Shown: in pieces, positions 35,197 to 43,427 of the stretch
How positions within the stretch are numbered: the stretch's first letter is position 1
Layout of the letters: each line of letters opens with the position of its first letter
Assembly: GCA_023228945.1 (NCBI GenBank)
Contig: JALOAI010000012.1
Coordinates: 62,001 to 126,000 of the forward strand
DNA length: 64,000 nt
Reading direction: 5' to 3'
Origin: Pigmentiphaga sp.
GTDB taxonomy: Bacteria; Pseudomonadota; Gammaproteobacteria; Burkholderiales; Burkholderiaceae_B
Translations under genes and position numbers: made by a program
The notes under the pieces: generated by a model
Database searches by the model: none
Told to the model about the DNA's origin: nothing
What the model saw: the letters and a program-made list of their open reading frames with translations, nothing else

Positions 35197-37485
35197 ATGG
35201 TCACCACGCACAATCTCGGCTTTCCCCGCATCGGCGCCCGGCGCGAACTGAAGTTCGCACTCGAGGCCTACTGGAAAGATCAATCCACCCGTGATGAGCT
35301 CAAGGCCGTGGGTGCCCAGCTCCGGCAACGCCACTGGGCCAGCCAGGCGGCGCTCGATCTGGTGCCGGTGGGCGATTTTTCCTTCTACGATCAAGTGCTG
35401 GACTTGAGCTTCACCCTGGGCAACCTGCCGGAACGGGTGCAGGGCTTTCATGGCGATGCGCTGGACAATTACTTCCGCGTGGCGCGCGGCCGCTCGGCCC
35501 ACTCCGCCGAGGAACATGGTGCTTGCTGCGGCGGCGTGGCGGCGGGCGAGATGACCAAGTGGTTCGACACCAACTATCACTACATCGTCCCGGAGTTCAC
35601 CGCGGATACCCGCTTTCAGCTCGATCCGTCGCGCTTGCTGGAACAATTGGGCGAAGCCCGCCAGCAAGGCGTCAAGGCCAAGCCTGTTATCGTCGGCCCC
35701 GTCACCTACCTGGCGATCGGCAAGGCCAAGGACGGTTCGAACCGGCTGGGGCTGCTGCCGCACCTGCTGCCGGTATACGTGGAGTTGCTCGACACGCTGG
35801 CCAGCCAGGGCGTTGAATGGGTCCAGATCGACGAGCCGCTGCTGGTGACCGAACTGGATGACGAATGGCGCGAAGCCTTCCGCATCGCCTATGGCCAGCT
35901 CAAGGACTGCCGCGTCAAGCTGCTACTCGCCAGCTACTTCGGCGAATTGCAAGAGAACCGCGAGCTTGCCGCCTCCCTGCCGGTGGCCGGCCTGCATATC
36001 GACGCCATCAACGGCCGCGATGATGTCGCTCCCCTGGTCGATGCGCTCGAGTCGCAACAGGTCTTGTCGCTGGGCGTGATCGATGGCCGGAACATCTGGA
36101 AGACCGATCTCAATGCCCTGCTCGATTGGCTGGAGCCGATCGCGCAACGCCTGGGTGACCGCCTGTGGCTGGCGCCCTCTTGCTCCCTCTTGCATGTGCC
36201 CGTGGATCTGGCCAGCGAACAAAAGCTGGACGCCGAGGTCCGCTCATGGCTGGCCTTCGCCCTGCAGAAGCTGGAAGAGCTGGAAGTGGTGGCCACCGCC
36301 CTCAACCACGGACGTCAGGCCGTGGCCAAGCACCTCGCCGACAATCAGGCCGCATTGGATGCGCGCCGGGCCTCGACGCGCGTGCACCATCCCGCCGTGC
36401 AGGCGGCGGTAGCCCGCATCGACGCGCAACTGGGCCGGCGCCAGAGCCCCTATGCCGAGCGGGCACGCCTCCAGGCCGAACTGCTCAAGCTGCCGGCCTA
36501 CCCCACCACCACCATTGGCTCGTTCCCGCAGACCACCGAGATCCGCCAGGCACGCAGTCGCTTCAAGGCCGGAGAGATCGACGAAGCCGCTTACAGAATG
36601 GCCATGCGCGCCGAGATCCAGCGCTGCGTGCGCGAACAAGAGGAGCTGGGCCTGGACGTTCTCGTGCACGGCGAAGCCGAGCGCAACGATATGGTGGAAT
36701 ATTTCGGCGAGCAGCTGGAAGGCTATGTGTTCAGCCAGTTCGGCTGGGTGCAATCCTATGGTTCGCGCTGCGTCAAGCCGCCCATCCTGTTTGGCGACAT
36801 CAGCCGGCGCAAGGCGATGACGGTGGAGTGGATCACCTACGCTCAGTCGCTGACGAACAAGCCCATGAAAGGCATGCTGACCGGCCCAGTCACGATCCTG
36901 AACTGGTCGTTCGTGCGCGACGATCAGCCGCGGTCGGCGTCGTGCAAACAGCTGGCGCTGGCGATCCGCGACGAGGTGCTGGACCTGGAGCGCGCCGGCG
37001 TGCACGTGATCCAGATCGACGAGGCGGCGCTGCGCGAGGGCCTGCCCCTGCGCCGCTCGCAATGGCGGCACTATCTCGATTGGGCCGTGGAATCCTTCCG
37101 CATCACCGCCAATGGCGTGAAGGACGACACCCAGATCCATACCCATATGTGCTATTCGGAGTTCAACGACATCATCGACTCCATCGCCGGCATGGATGCG
37201 GACGTGATTACCATCGAAACGTCGCGCTCCGACATGGAACTGCTCGATGCCTTCGACGACTTCAAGTATCCCAACGAGATCGGACCGGGTGTTTACGACA
37301 TCCACTCGCCCAACATACCGACGGAAAGCCACATCGTCGCCCTGATGCGCAAGGCGGCGGAGAGGATTCCGGCCGAGCGGCTGTGGGTCAATCCGGATTG
37401 CGGGCTGAAGACCCGCCAATGGGCCGAAGTGCTGCCGGCGCTACGGCAGATGGTGGCGGCGGCGCGGACGTTGCGGGCGCAGTAA
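35197..37485 (+). CDS. metE: Cobalamin-independent methionine synthase
   Basis: 762-aa MetE (5-methyltetrahydropteroyltriglutamate-homocysteine methyltransferase), which transfers the methyl group directly to homocysteine in the last step of methionine synthesis. The N-terminal barrel starts NLGFPRIGARRELKFALEAYW, and the catalytic C-terminal barrel begins at about 430 (TTTIGSFPQTTEIR). Zinc ligands are the His and Cys of THMCYSE (about 646-648), a downstream Glu, and the Cys of NPDCGLKTR (about 731). Length and motifs match E. coli MetE. It appears monocistronic, bounded upstream by an AT-rich promoter region and downstream by a small inverted repeat. Confidence 0.96.
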   Translation: MVTTHNLGFPRIGARRELKFALEAYWKDQSTRDELKAVGAQLRQRHWASQAALDLVPVGDFSFYDQVLDLSFTLGNLPERVQGFHGDALDNYFRVARGRSAHSAEEHGACCGGVAAGEMTKWFDTNYHYIVPEFTADTRFQLDPSRLLEQLGEARQQGVKAKPVIVGPVTYLAIGKAKDGSNRLGLLPHLLPVYVELLDTLASQGVEWVQIDEPLLVTELDDEWREAFRIAYGQLKDCRVKLLLASYFGELQENRELAASLPVAGLHIDAINGRDDVAPLVDALESQQVLSLGVIDGRNIWKTDLNALLDWLEPIAQRLGDRLWLAPSCSLLHVPVDLASEQKLDAEVRSWLAFALQKLEELEVVATALNHGRQAVAKHLADNQAALDARRASTRVHHPAVQAAVARIDAQLGRRQSPYAERARLQAELLKLPAYPTTTIGSFPQTTEIRQARSRFKAGEIDEAAYRMAMRAEIQRCVREQEELGLDVLVHGEAERNDMVEYFGEQLEGYVFSQFGWVQSYGSRCVKPPILFGDISRRKAMTVEWITYAQSLTNKPMKGMLTGPVTILNWSFVRDDQPRSASCKQLALAIRDEVLDLERAGVHVIQIDEAALREGLPLRRSQWRHYLDWAVESFRITANGVKDDTQIHTHMCYSEFNDIIDSIAGMDADVITIETSRSDMELLDAFDDFKYPNEIGPGVYDIHSPNIPTESHIVALMRKAAERIPAERLWVNPDCGLKTRQWAEVLPALRQMVAAARTLRAQ

Positions 37486-37505
37486 GCCCGCGCGCTCCCG
37501 GCGGC

Positions 37506-37528
37506 GAGACGTCGGACACCAACGTCTC
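37506..37528. promoter_or_regulatory. Inverted repeat between metE and the next operon
   Basis: GAGACGT and ACGTCTC form a perfect 7-bp inverted repeat with a 9-base loop. It ends 9 bp before the -35 box of the following promoter, so it may be an operator for the Bug-amidohydrolase operon or a weak end signal for metE. Confidence 0.4.
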
Positions 37529-37537
37529 CATGAGAGT

Positions 37538-37566
37538 TTGACACTGTCGCTTTCTCCTCCTAGAAT
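37538..37566 (+). promoter_or_regulatory. Near-consensus sigma-70 promoter of the Bug-amidohydrolase operon
   Basis: TTGACA, exactly 17 bp, TAGAAT, the best promoter match in the window. It lies 45 bp upstream of the Bug start at 37612. Such a strong core promoter suggests control by repression. Confidence 0.65.
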
Positions 37567-37611
37567 GGTTTGTGGGCAAACTAAATGGCCGCCCCGCAAA
37601 GGAGGAGACAT

Positions 37612-38604
37612 ATGCGTATCTCAAGAAGATCCGCCCTGGCGTCGGCCTGGGCGGGCGCTCTCATGATCGCCTTGACCGGCCTTCCGGCCATGGCGAGCGA
37701 TAACTATCCCGCCAAGCCGGTCCGGGTCGTCGTGCCGTATGCCCCGGGGGGCACGGGTGATCTCGTCTTCCGGCTGATCACCGATCCGCTCGGCGCCCGT
37801 CTGGGGCAGCCTTTCGTCATGGATTACCATGCCGGCGCCGGCGGCACGATAGGCGTCAACGCCGTCGCCCAAGCCACGCCCGACGGCTACAGCATCGGCG
37901 TGGGCAGCAGCGACGCCGTCGCGCTAGCTCCGCATTTCTATCAAAAACTGGGCTACTCGCCGCTCACCGACCTGGCGCCGATCGCCATCGTGGCCGAGAT
38001 GCCGCTGGTGCTCGTGGTACGGTCCGACTCGCCTTTTCGCACGTTGGCGGAGTTCTTGCAGGCTGCCGGCGCCAAGCCTGGCACCATCAGTTACGGCACG
38101 CCCGGACACGGGTCATCTCCCCACATCATGGGAGAGCTGCTATCCCGCAATGCGGGCGTCGAGCTGACCCATGTTCCCTACAAAGGCACCGGCCCCGCCA
38201 TCCAGGATCTGCTGGGCGGGCACATCGACGCCATCGTGGTTTCCGGCTTCGACTCGGTGCCGATGGAGAAAGCGGGCCGCATCCATCCGCTGGCAGTCAC
38301 CGGCGGGCAGCGCTACCCGCTGCTGGCGCAGACCCCAACCTTCCAGGAATCGGGCATCGAGGGGCTGAACGATCTGCGTGTGTGGTTCGGACTCTTTGCG
38401 CCGTCGGCGACACCCGACGCCATCATCGGCCGCCTGTCCACTGAAATCGACAGCATCATCTCGACCCCGGAATTCATCGACCGCGCGGCCGAGCTGGGTT
38501 TCGTTCCGGTTCGCGCCACCCCGGGAGAAGTCCGGCAGCGCGTGCAGGACGACGTGCGACACTTTGCCGACATGATACGCACCACTGGCGTCAGGCCTGA
38601 CTGA
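37612..38604 (+). CDS. Bug/TctC-family receptor (no. 5)
   Basis: 330-aa periplasmic receptor. The signal peptide MRISRRSALASAWAGALMIA has a twin-arginine-like start (SRRSALA) and cleavage near AMA-SDNYP. Bug motifs: VRVVVPYAPGGTGDLVFRL, YHAGAGGTIGVNAVAQATPDGY, ISYGTPGHGSSPHIMGEL. GGAGGAG lies five bases upstream. It is the first gene of an operon with an amidohydrolase, a NifU-like protein and a fumarylacetoacetase-family hydrolase. Confidence 0.9.
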   Translation: MRISRRSALASAWAGALMIALTGLPAMASDNYPAKPVRVVVPYAPGGTGDLVFRLITDPLGARLGQPFVMDYHAGAGGTIGVNAVAQATPDGYSIGVGSSDAVALAPHFYQKLGYSPLTDLAPIAIVAEMPLVLVVRSDSPFRTLAEFLQAAGAKPGTISYGTPGHGSSPHIMGELLSRNAGVELTHVPYKGTGPAIQDLLGGHIDAIVVSGFDSVPMEKAGRIHPLAVTGGQRYPLLAQTPTFQESGIEGLNDLRVWFGLFAPSATPDAIIGRLSTEIDSIISTPEFIDRAAELGFVPVRATPGEVRQRVQDDVRHFADMIRTTGVRPD

Positions 38605-38676
38605 TCTCGCCCCGAGGCCTGAAGAGGCAAGGCAGGCCGCTCCCTTTCCGCTCCACGACGACGAGCCAGAGCCCCA

Positions 38677-39711
38677 ATGATCGATGATATCTTCATCTTC
38701 GACAATGTCATTCATCTGTCCGACATGTCGACCCCCAATCTGCGCGACGACATCCCCGATGCCAAAGCGACCCGCGATCGCATCGTGCGCCAGATCAGCG
38801 GCCTGCGCTGGCCTGGGCCGCCACCCCGGCCCGACCCCGACTTCGACTGGACCCAGCGCTGGGAAGTGGAGGACATGTACGAACTGGTGTTCAAAGGTTC
38901 TCCCACCGACATGGCGATGGCCCAGGTCGTGCCGATGTTCGACTGGTTCAAGGAATGGGAGTCACCCATCACTTTGCAGTATGCGATGGCAAAAGCCTAT
39001 CCCGAGCGTGTCATGTTCTGTGGTGGCGTGGACCCGCGTTATCGCGGGCTCGACGATGCCCTTGAACAGATCGATTACCAGGCTCGGGAAATGGGAGCCC
39101 GATCGTTCAAGTTCTACAACGCGCACGAACGGCTCGAAGACTGCTGGCGGTGCGACGACGAGAAGCTCGCCTATCCGATGTACGAACGGGCGCTCGCCGC
39201 AGGCGTGGACGTCCTGCAGTTCCACAAGGGAAATCCATGGGGCCAGCAGAACATGGAAAAGCTCAGCCCCGTGGATCTGCAGGCGCCGGCACGAGACTTC
39301 CCCCAGATCACGTTCATCGTGCACCACCTCGCACTGCCGTACTTTGAAGAGATGGTGTCGATCGCCGCGCGCTTTCCCAATGTCTATCTATCGATGGCGG
39401 GCTACATGTCGTTCTACCGCTTCGCGCCTCGCCGCGTCCAGGAGTACACCGGAAGATTGCTGCAGGCCTGCGGCGCCGAGAAACTGCTCTGGGGCTCGGA
39501 AGCCGCCCTCGCCGGCGGCCCCACGCCTTCGCTCGAGGCCTTCATGTCGCTCGAGATTCCCGACGATCTGCGCAACGGCTATGGCTATCCCCAGATTACG
39601 CGGGCCGACAAAAAGAAAATCCTCGGCGAAAACTTCGCGCGCTTGATGCACGTCGACATCGTCGCCAAGCAGCAAGAGCTGGCGGCCCTCGGCCGCGAAA
39701 GCCGGGCATGA
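38677..39711 (+). CDS. Amidohydrolase-2 family metal-dependent hydrolase/decarboxylase
   Basis: 344-aa TIM-barrel protein of the amidohydrolase-2 group, which includes ACMSD-type decarboxylases and 2-pyrone-dicarboxylate lactonase. Features include ARSFKFYNAHERLEDCW near 145, VDVLQFHKGNPWG, the barrel His pair in FIVHHLALPYFEEM, FPNVYLSMAGYMSF and LLWGSEAALAGG, where the usual acidic metal ligand would sit. The N-terminal HxH of many members is replaced by DNVIHLSD. The stop overlaps the next gene start as ATGA. With the downstream FAH-type hydrolase it suggests degradation of an aromatic or cyclic acid. Confidence 0.8.
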   Translation: MIDDIFIFDNVIHLSDMSTPNLRDDIPDAKATRDRIVRQISGLRWPGPPPRPDPDFDWTQRWEVEDMYELVFKGSPTDMAMAQVVPMFDWFKEWESPITLQYAMAKAYPERVMFCGGVDPRYRGLDDALEQIDYQAREMGARSFKFYNAHERLEDCWRCDDEKLAYPMYERALAAGVDVLQFHKGNPWGQQNMEKLSPVDLQAPARDFPQITFIVHHLALPYFEEMVSIAARFPNVYLSMAGYMSFYRFAPRRVQEYTGRLLQACGAEKLLWGSEAALAGGPTPSLEAFMSLEIPDDLRNGYGYPQITRADKKKILGENFARLMHVDIVAKQQELAALGRESRA

Positions 39712-40241
39712 GCGCGCGGAGCCGTCTCAAGCGCGAATCCTCCCTCGGGGAGGAGGTCGCGCAGCGACTGGAGGGCAGCCCATCCGCCGCGCGGAGCCGT
39801 CTCAAGCGCGAATCCTCCCTCGGGGAGGAAGTCGCGCAGCGACTGGAGGGCAGCCCATCCGCCGCGCCGAGCCGCCTCAAGCGCGAATCCTCCCTCGGGG
39901 AGGCAGTCGCGTGGTCTGCTTCCCTCCTGCGCCGGATCGACTCGCTGAACCGGATCATCCGTTCCCATGCCGGGGGCCTGGAACTCGTGGAGCTCACTCC
40001 CGAGGGCGAGGCCGTGGTGCGCTACACCGGTATGTGCGCCGGCTGCGACTATCGGCCATCCACTACCGCGGGCACTGTCGAGCCCGCCTTGCTCGACGTG
40101 CCTGGCGTGCGCCGCGTCACGGTGCTGGGCAGCCGGATCGATGAGGATGCCCTGGCAACACTGCGCGTCACGCTGCGCGACGCAGGCGCGCCACAACGAG
40201 CCGTCCGGCTCACGCGCAGAATGGAAGGCCTCGAACCATGA
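39708..40241 (+). CDS. NifU-like domain protein with N-terminal repeat-encoded extension
   Basis: 177 aa. Residues 2-68 are encoded by two complete and one truncated copy of the 75-bp repeat (SARSRLKRESSLGEEVAQRL and variants). Residues 70-150 form a NifU C-terminal-type domain (SLNRIIRSHAGGLELVEL, then CAGC at 110-113) that in the family carries a labile Fe-S cluster. ATG overlaps the upstream stop and the TGA overlaps the next start, so it is translationally coupled on both sides. An Fe-S carrier inside a catabolic operon is unusual; an Fe-S-dependent step or cluster delivery to the amidohydrolase is conceivable. The native start before repeat arrival was probably close to residue 69. Confidence 0.72.
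   Translation: MSARSRLKRESSLGEEVAQRLEGSPSAARSRLKRESSLGEEVAQRLEGSPSAAPSRLKRESSLGEAVAWSASLLRRIDSLNRIIRSHAGGLELVELTPEGEAVVRYTGMCAGCDYRPSTTAGTVEPALLDVPGVRRVTVLGSRIDEDALATLRVTLRDAGAPQRAVRLTRRMEGLEP
39711..39913 (+). repeat. 75-bp coding repeat (type I), two full copies plus one truncated, at gene start
   Basis: Units 39711-39785 and 39786-39860, then a shortened third to about 39913. Each has the hairpins TCCTCCC-TCG-GGGAGGA and GTCGC-GCA-GCGAC. The unit length of 75 bp (25 codons) keeps the frame, and each copy is translated in the NifU-like protein. The first copy abuts the ATGA start/stop overlap. Confidence 0.9.
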
Positions 40242-41254
40242 AACTCGCCAGCTATCGCCTCTTCGAGCACGACGGGAGCCGGATCGGCGCTCTTTGCCAA
40301 TCCAGTGAAGGCGCAGCCCTGATCGATCTCCGTCGCGCCTATGCGTCTTTCCTGAGTCAAGGCGGGCGCGAGCCGCGCGCGGAGGTCGTCGCTCGGGCGC
40401 GCATCCCAGCCTCCTTGTTGGAACTGCTTCAGGCCGGTCCCGCAGGCCTGGAAGCCGCCCGTCAAGCGCTTCTCCATGTTCAGGCGCGCTTGGCCGACGG
40501 CATACCCGCCACTTTGCTCGCGGCACAGGGCCTCCTGCACAGGGTATCCGACGTTGAATTGTTGGCGCCAATTCCCCGGCCAGGCAAGATCGTGTCAGTG
40601 GGCGCCAACTACCAAGAACATGTCCAGGAAGGCCGCGACAGCGGCGTTCTGGGCCTCTTGCCCAGCTATCCTCCCGCCTTCCTGAAGATGCCTTCAGCGG
40701 TGGTGGGGCCCGAGACGGCCATTGTCTTTCCGTCGTACGGCGAAGAGCTCGACTACGAGGTGGAGCTCGCCATCGTTATCGGCCAATATTGCCAGGACGT
40801 CGAGCCCTCCCGCTGGCGCGAGGTGGTGGCGGGCTATACCATCATCAACGATCTCGGCCTGCGCGACACGATCCTGCGGGAAAAGGACACCGGCATCATC
40901 GTGCTTGGCAAGAACTTCCCCGGCGCTTGTCCGATGGGCCCCTTTCTAGTCACCGCCGACGAGCTTCCCGATCCCGACGACCTGCCCCTGCGATTGAAAG
41001 TCAATGGCGAGGTGCGGCAACAGGATCGTACGTCGAGCATGGTGCACGATTGTGGCACGGTGGTCTCCTATTGGTCGCGGCTGGGCCTCGAACCCGGCGA
41101 CGTGCTGACCACCGGCACTCCCGGCGGCAGCGCGGGCTTCGGGCGACGCCACCCCGATCGTCTGCTCAGGCCCGGCGATGTGATCGAGGCTGAGATCGAA
41201 GGCATCGGCTGCCTTCGCAACACCATCACGGCTGGCCGCCCCGCTACAGACTGA
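40238..41254 (+). CDS. Fumarylacetoacetate hydrolase-family protein
   Basis: 338-aa FAH-superfamily enzyme (hydrolase, isomerase or decarboxylase of 2-oxo-acid-like catabolites). The C-terminal catalytic domain (about 118-330) has KIVSVGANYQEHVQEG, FPSYGEELDYEVELAIVIG with the E-x-E metal ligands, the Asp of YTIINDLGLRD, GKNFPGACPMGPF and TTGTPGGSAGF. The start overlaps the NifU-like stop (ATGA). The family acts at carbon-carbon cleavage or tautomerisation steps after aromatic ring opening. It is the last gene of the operon, and its 3' end overlaps the convergent MarR gene by 11 bp. Confidence 0.88.
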   Translation: MKLASYRLFEHDGSRIGALCQSSEGAALIDLRRAYASFLSQGGREPRAEVVARARIPASLLELLQAGPAGLEAARQALLHVQARLADGIPATLLAAQGLLHRVSDVELLAPIPRPGKIVSVGANYQEHVQEGRDSGVLGLLPSYPPAFLKMPSAVVGPETAIVFPSYGEELDYEVELAIVIGQYCQDVEPSRWREVVAGYTIINDLGLRDTILREKDTGIIVLGKNFPGACPMGPFLVTADELPDPDDLPLRLKVNGEVRQQDRTSSMVHDCGTVVSYWSRLGLEPGDVLTTGTPGGSAGFGRRHPDRLLRPGDVIEAEIEGIGCLRNTITAGRPATD

Positions 41255-41738
41255 TCTGTACGACTTTATCGAGCAGTGCGCGCAAGGTTTGGATCTCGCC
41301 GGACGTCATGCCCGCTGTAATTCCCGCTTCCCGCTCGAGGACGTACTCGCGCAGCGCTATCAACTGACGGCGGCCCTTGGGCGTGATGCGGAGTTCATAA
41401 GCCCGTTTGTCGGCCTCGGACGGCCGACGTTCGACGAGCTCCAACGATTCCAGCCGTGCGATGATGGGGACCAGCGTGGATTTGTCCAGGCCAATGGCCG
41501 TTGCAAGCCGGTTCTGCCCGACGCCGGGATTCTGGGACAACAGCTCCAGCACTTCAAAGCTGCCCGGCGAGAAGCTGACACCCTCGACTTTCACGACGAA
41601 GCCCTTGAACGCCATCAGTTGGGCCAGCCGCAATTGACGGCCCACCAAGGTGGGCAGGATGCCCAGTGCAAGAGGCTCATCCTGCTCCGGCGCCTCGCTT
41701 GGCGTCGACCCCACGATCTTGGCAGTGCTTCGACTCAT
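41244..41738 (-). CDS. MarR-family regulator
   Basis: 164-aa MarR-type regulator with the winged HTH at about 55-125 (FEVLELLSQNPGVGQNRLAT, DKSTLVPIIARLESLELVERR, then the wing SEADKRAYELRITPKG). The start at 41738 gives MSRSTAKIVG; an upstream extension has no match. It is convergent with the Bug-amidohydrolase-NifU-FAH operon and is its nearest regulator. A large inverted repeat just upstream of its own start suggests autorepression. Confidence 0.85.
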   Translation of the reverse strand: MSRSTAKIVGSTPSEAPEQDEPLALGILPTLVGRQLRLAQLMAFKGFVVKVEGVSFSPGSFEVLELLSQNPGVGQNRLATAIGLDKSTLVPIIARLESLELVERRPSEADKRAYELRITPKGRRQLIALREYVLEREAGITAGMTSGEIQTLRALLDKVVQISL

Positions 41739-41753
41739 ACCCAGGTTTCCATT

Positions 41754-41807
41754 CAACACAATGGCATTCCCGGCCGGGAACGAACCACCTCGCCATTGTA
41801 GAGGGAG
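41754..41807. promoter_or_regulatory. Nested inverted repeats upstream of marR-type gene
   Basis: TTCCCGGCCGGGAA (41767-41780) is a perfect 14-bp palindrome. Around it sit outer arms ACAATGGC and GCCATTGT. It begins about 20 bp upstream of the MarR start and fits an autoregulatory operator. Confidence 0.45.
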
Positions 41808-41855
41808 ACCTGGCAACCGCTCACCCGGGGATGCTCCGCCCGGCGGCCTCCGGTA

Positions 41856-43301
41856 TCAGCAGCTATCCCAGCGCACGTGCGGATCCACCGGATACTCGTA
41901 AGGCTCATCGCACAGAAAATTGACGGTATTGGCCAGCCCTTCCCACGAATCTTGCACGCCATGGCCGAGTCCCTCGAAGATGAGTAGGCGGCCATCGGGC
42001 GCCAGCTCCAACTGACGGTACGCTTCGGACACAGGCGTGGAGAGGTCGAGGAACCCGGAGAGAATGAGCGTGGGGACTCCGGGCAGTAGACCGTCGCGCC
42101 GCTGGGTGCCCGGCGGCGTGGCAGGCCATGCCAGGCAGTCGTGGATCAGCGCATTATGCAACAGGGTGGAGCGATCGAAAGGCCAGAACTCCGCGTCGTC
42201 GATGGTAGCCGCGGCGGACGCGAGGGCCTCGGTGCGATCCGCCTGCGGCGTCGCGGAATCACCCCAGGGAGCAAGCATGTCCGAGCAGACCGTAGCGCGG
42301 TGCAGACCGACGCTGAATTCGCGGACATCGACCGCCGTCGTTTCGCGTAGATGCTCTTCGATCCAGCCTGCCAACGCACGTCGATCACCCGCTGCCGCCT
42401 CCTGAAGAGCCAGGAACAGTTCCGAAGGCGAGGGCTCCTCGCCTTCCCATGCCACCAACATGTCGTACACCGCGATAGGCTTGGGCTCGAGGGCCACCGC
42501 AGCCGCCAGCACCTCCATCGGATCCTCCGGGCATGCTTCATCCTCACAAATCGCTTCGAGGAAGTCCGGCATGGCGCGCAGCGCGGGTCGGCTGAAAGCA
42601 TCCAGGCCAGTGTGCGGTACCGGAGAATCAAGCACGAGCCGCGCCACCCGATTGGGATGGGTGGTCGCGTAAGCGCTGGCGACATACGTGCCGTAAGAAA
42701 TTCCGTTCAAGGTCCAGGCTTCAGCGCCAAGCGCCTGGCGCAGGAGCTCGAGGTCGGCTACCGTAGCCGATGTGGCGTAGAAGCGCCGGTTTTCGCCAAG
42801 AACCTCCACACATTGCGCGAGGGCAGACGCCGAGCCCGGCAGAATGTCACTGAACCCGGTTTCCGCCTGCAAGCCAGGGCAGTCGATCGCTGTAGCACCG
42901 GTGCCGCGAGTGTCTAAACCCACCCACAAATAAGCCTCGGCCAGCGCCGGCGGCATCTCTTCGCGAAAATCCTGAACCAGGCCGGCACCCGCCCCGCCGG
43001 GGCCGCCATCCAGCCACAAGGCCACGCCGCGCGGCGCCTCGGTATTGCGCTGCATCGTCACGGCAAGGCGCAGTGTTTCGCCCTCGGGATTGGCGTGGTC
43101 CAGCGGCACTTCGAGATAGCCGCAGCGCAGGTCGGGCGCGTCGGGGCAGTCGACGACATCCATCAGACGGGGGAATGGCGGCACGGGATCGGGTTCCGGT
43201 GCGGTTGCGTCGTCCCCGCCACAGGAGGCCAGGAGCAAGCCGAGCAACATGGCGCCGGAACCCCGGCGCAAATATAGAAAGCGTGGGGCTTCGCCGGGCA
43301 T
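41856..43301 (-). CDS. S33-type alpha/beta-hydrolase lipoprotein peptidase A
   Basis: 481-aa alpha/beta hydrolase of the tripeptidyl-aminopeptidase (S33) type. The signal peptide ends in lipobox LLLASC followed by GGDDA, with Gly at +2 (compatible with outer-membrane sorting). Elements: oxyanion region ALWLDGGPGGAG, nucleophile GISYGTYVASAYA, Asp in LSGFLDLSTPV and His in GLGHGVQDSW, with several Cys pairs suiting a periplasmic or surface enzyme. The start at 43301 has AGGAG six bases upstream. The gene is a tandem paralogue of the next one. Confidence 0.85.
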   Translation of the reverse strand: MPGEAPRFLYLRRGSGAMLLGLLLASCGGDDATAPEPDPVPPFPRLMDVVDCPDAPDLRCGYLEVPLDHANPEGETLRLAVTMQRNTEAPRGVALWLDGGPGGAGAGLVQDFREEMPPALAEAYLWVGLDTRGTGATAIDCPGLQAETGFSDILPGSASALAQCVEVLGENRRFYATSATVADLELLRQALGAEAWTLNGISYGTYVASAYATTHPNRVARLVLDSPVPHTGLDAFSRPALRAMPDFLEAICEDEACPEDPMEVLAAAVALEPKPIAVYDMLVAWEGEEPSPSELFLALQEAAAGDRRALAGWIEEHLRETTAVDVREFSVGLHRATVCSDMLAPWGDSATPQADRTEALASAAATIDDAEFWPFDRSTLLHNALIHDCLAWPATPPGTQRRDGLLPGVPTLILSGFLDLSTPVSEAYRQLELAPDGRLLIFEGLGHGVQDSWEGLANTVNFLCDEPYEYPVDPHVRWDSC

Positions 43302-43379
43302 TGGATACTCCTGTAACGGAAAAGGCAACGCTGAATCATGCCCTGGATGGGCGTTGGCGTAAACCTGGGCCCAGCGGTC

Positions 43380-43404
43380 GTGGCCGCCTCCCTTTCGCGG
43401 CCAC
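43380..43404. terminator. Hairpin between tandem S33 peptidase genes
   Basis: GTGGCCGC, nine bases, GCGGCCAC: a perfect 8-bp stem directly downstream of paralogue B on its strand. No T-run is present. It may end or stabilise the B transcript before paralogue A. Confidence 0.4.
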
Positions 43405-43427
43405 CCGCCGCGTCTTGGCCTTCGACC

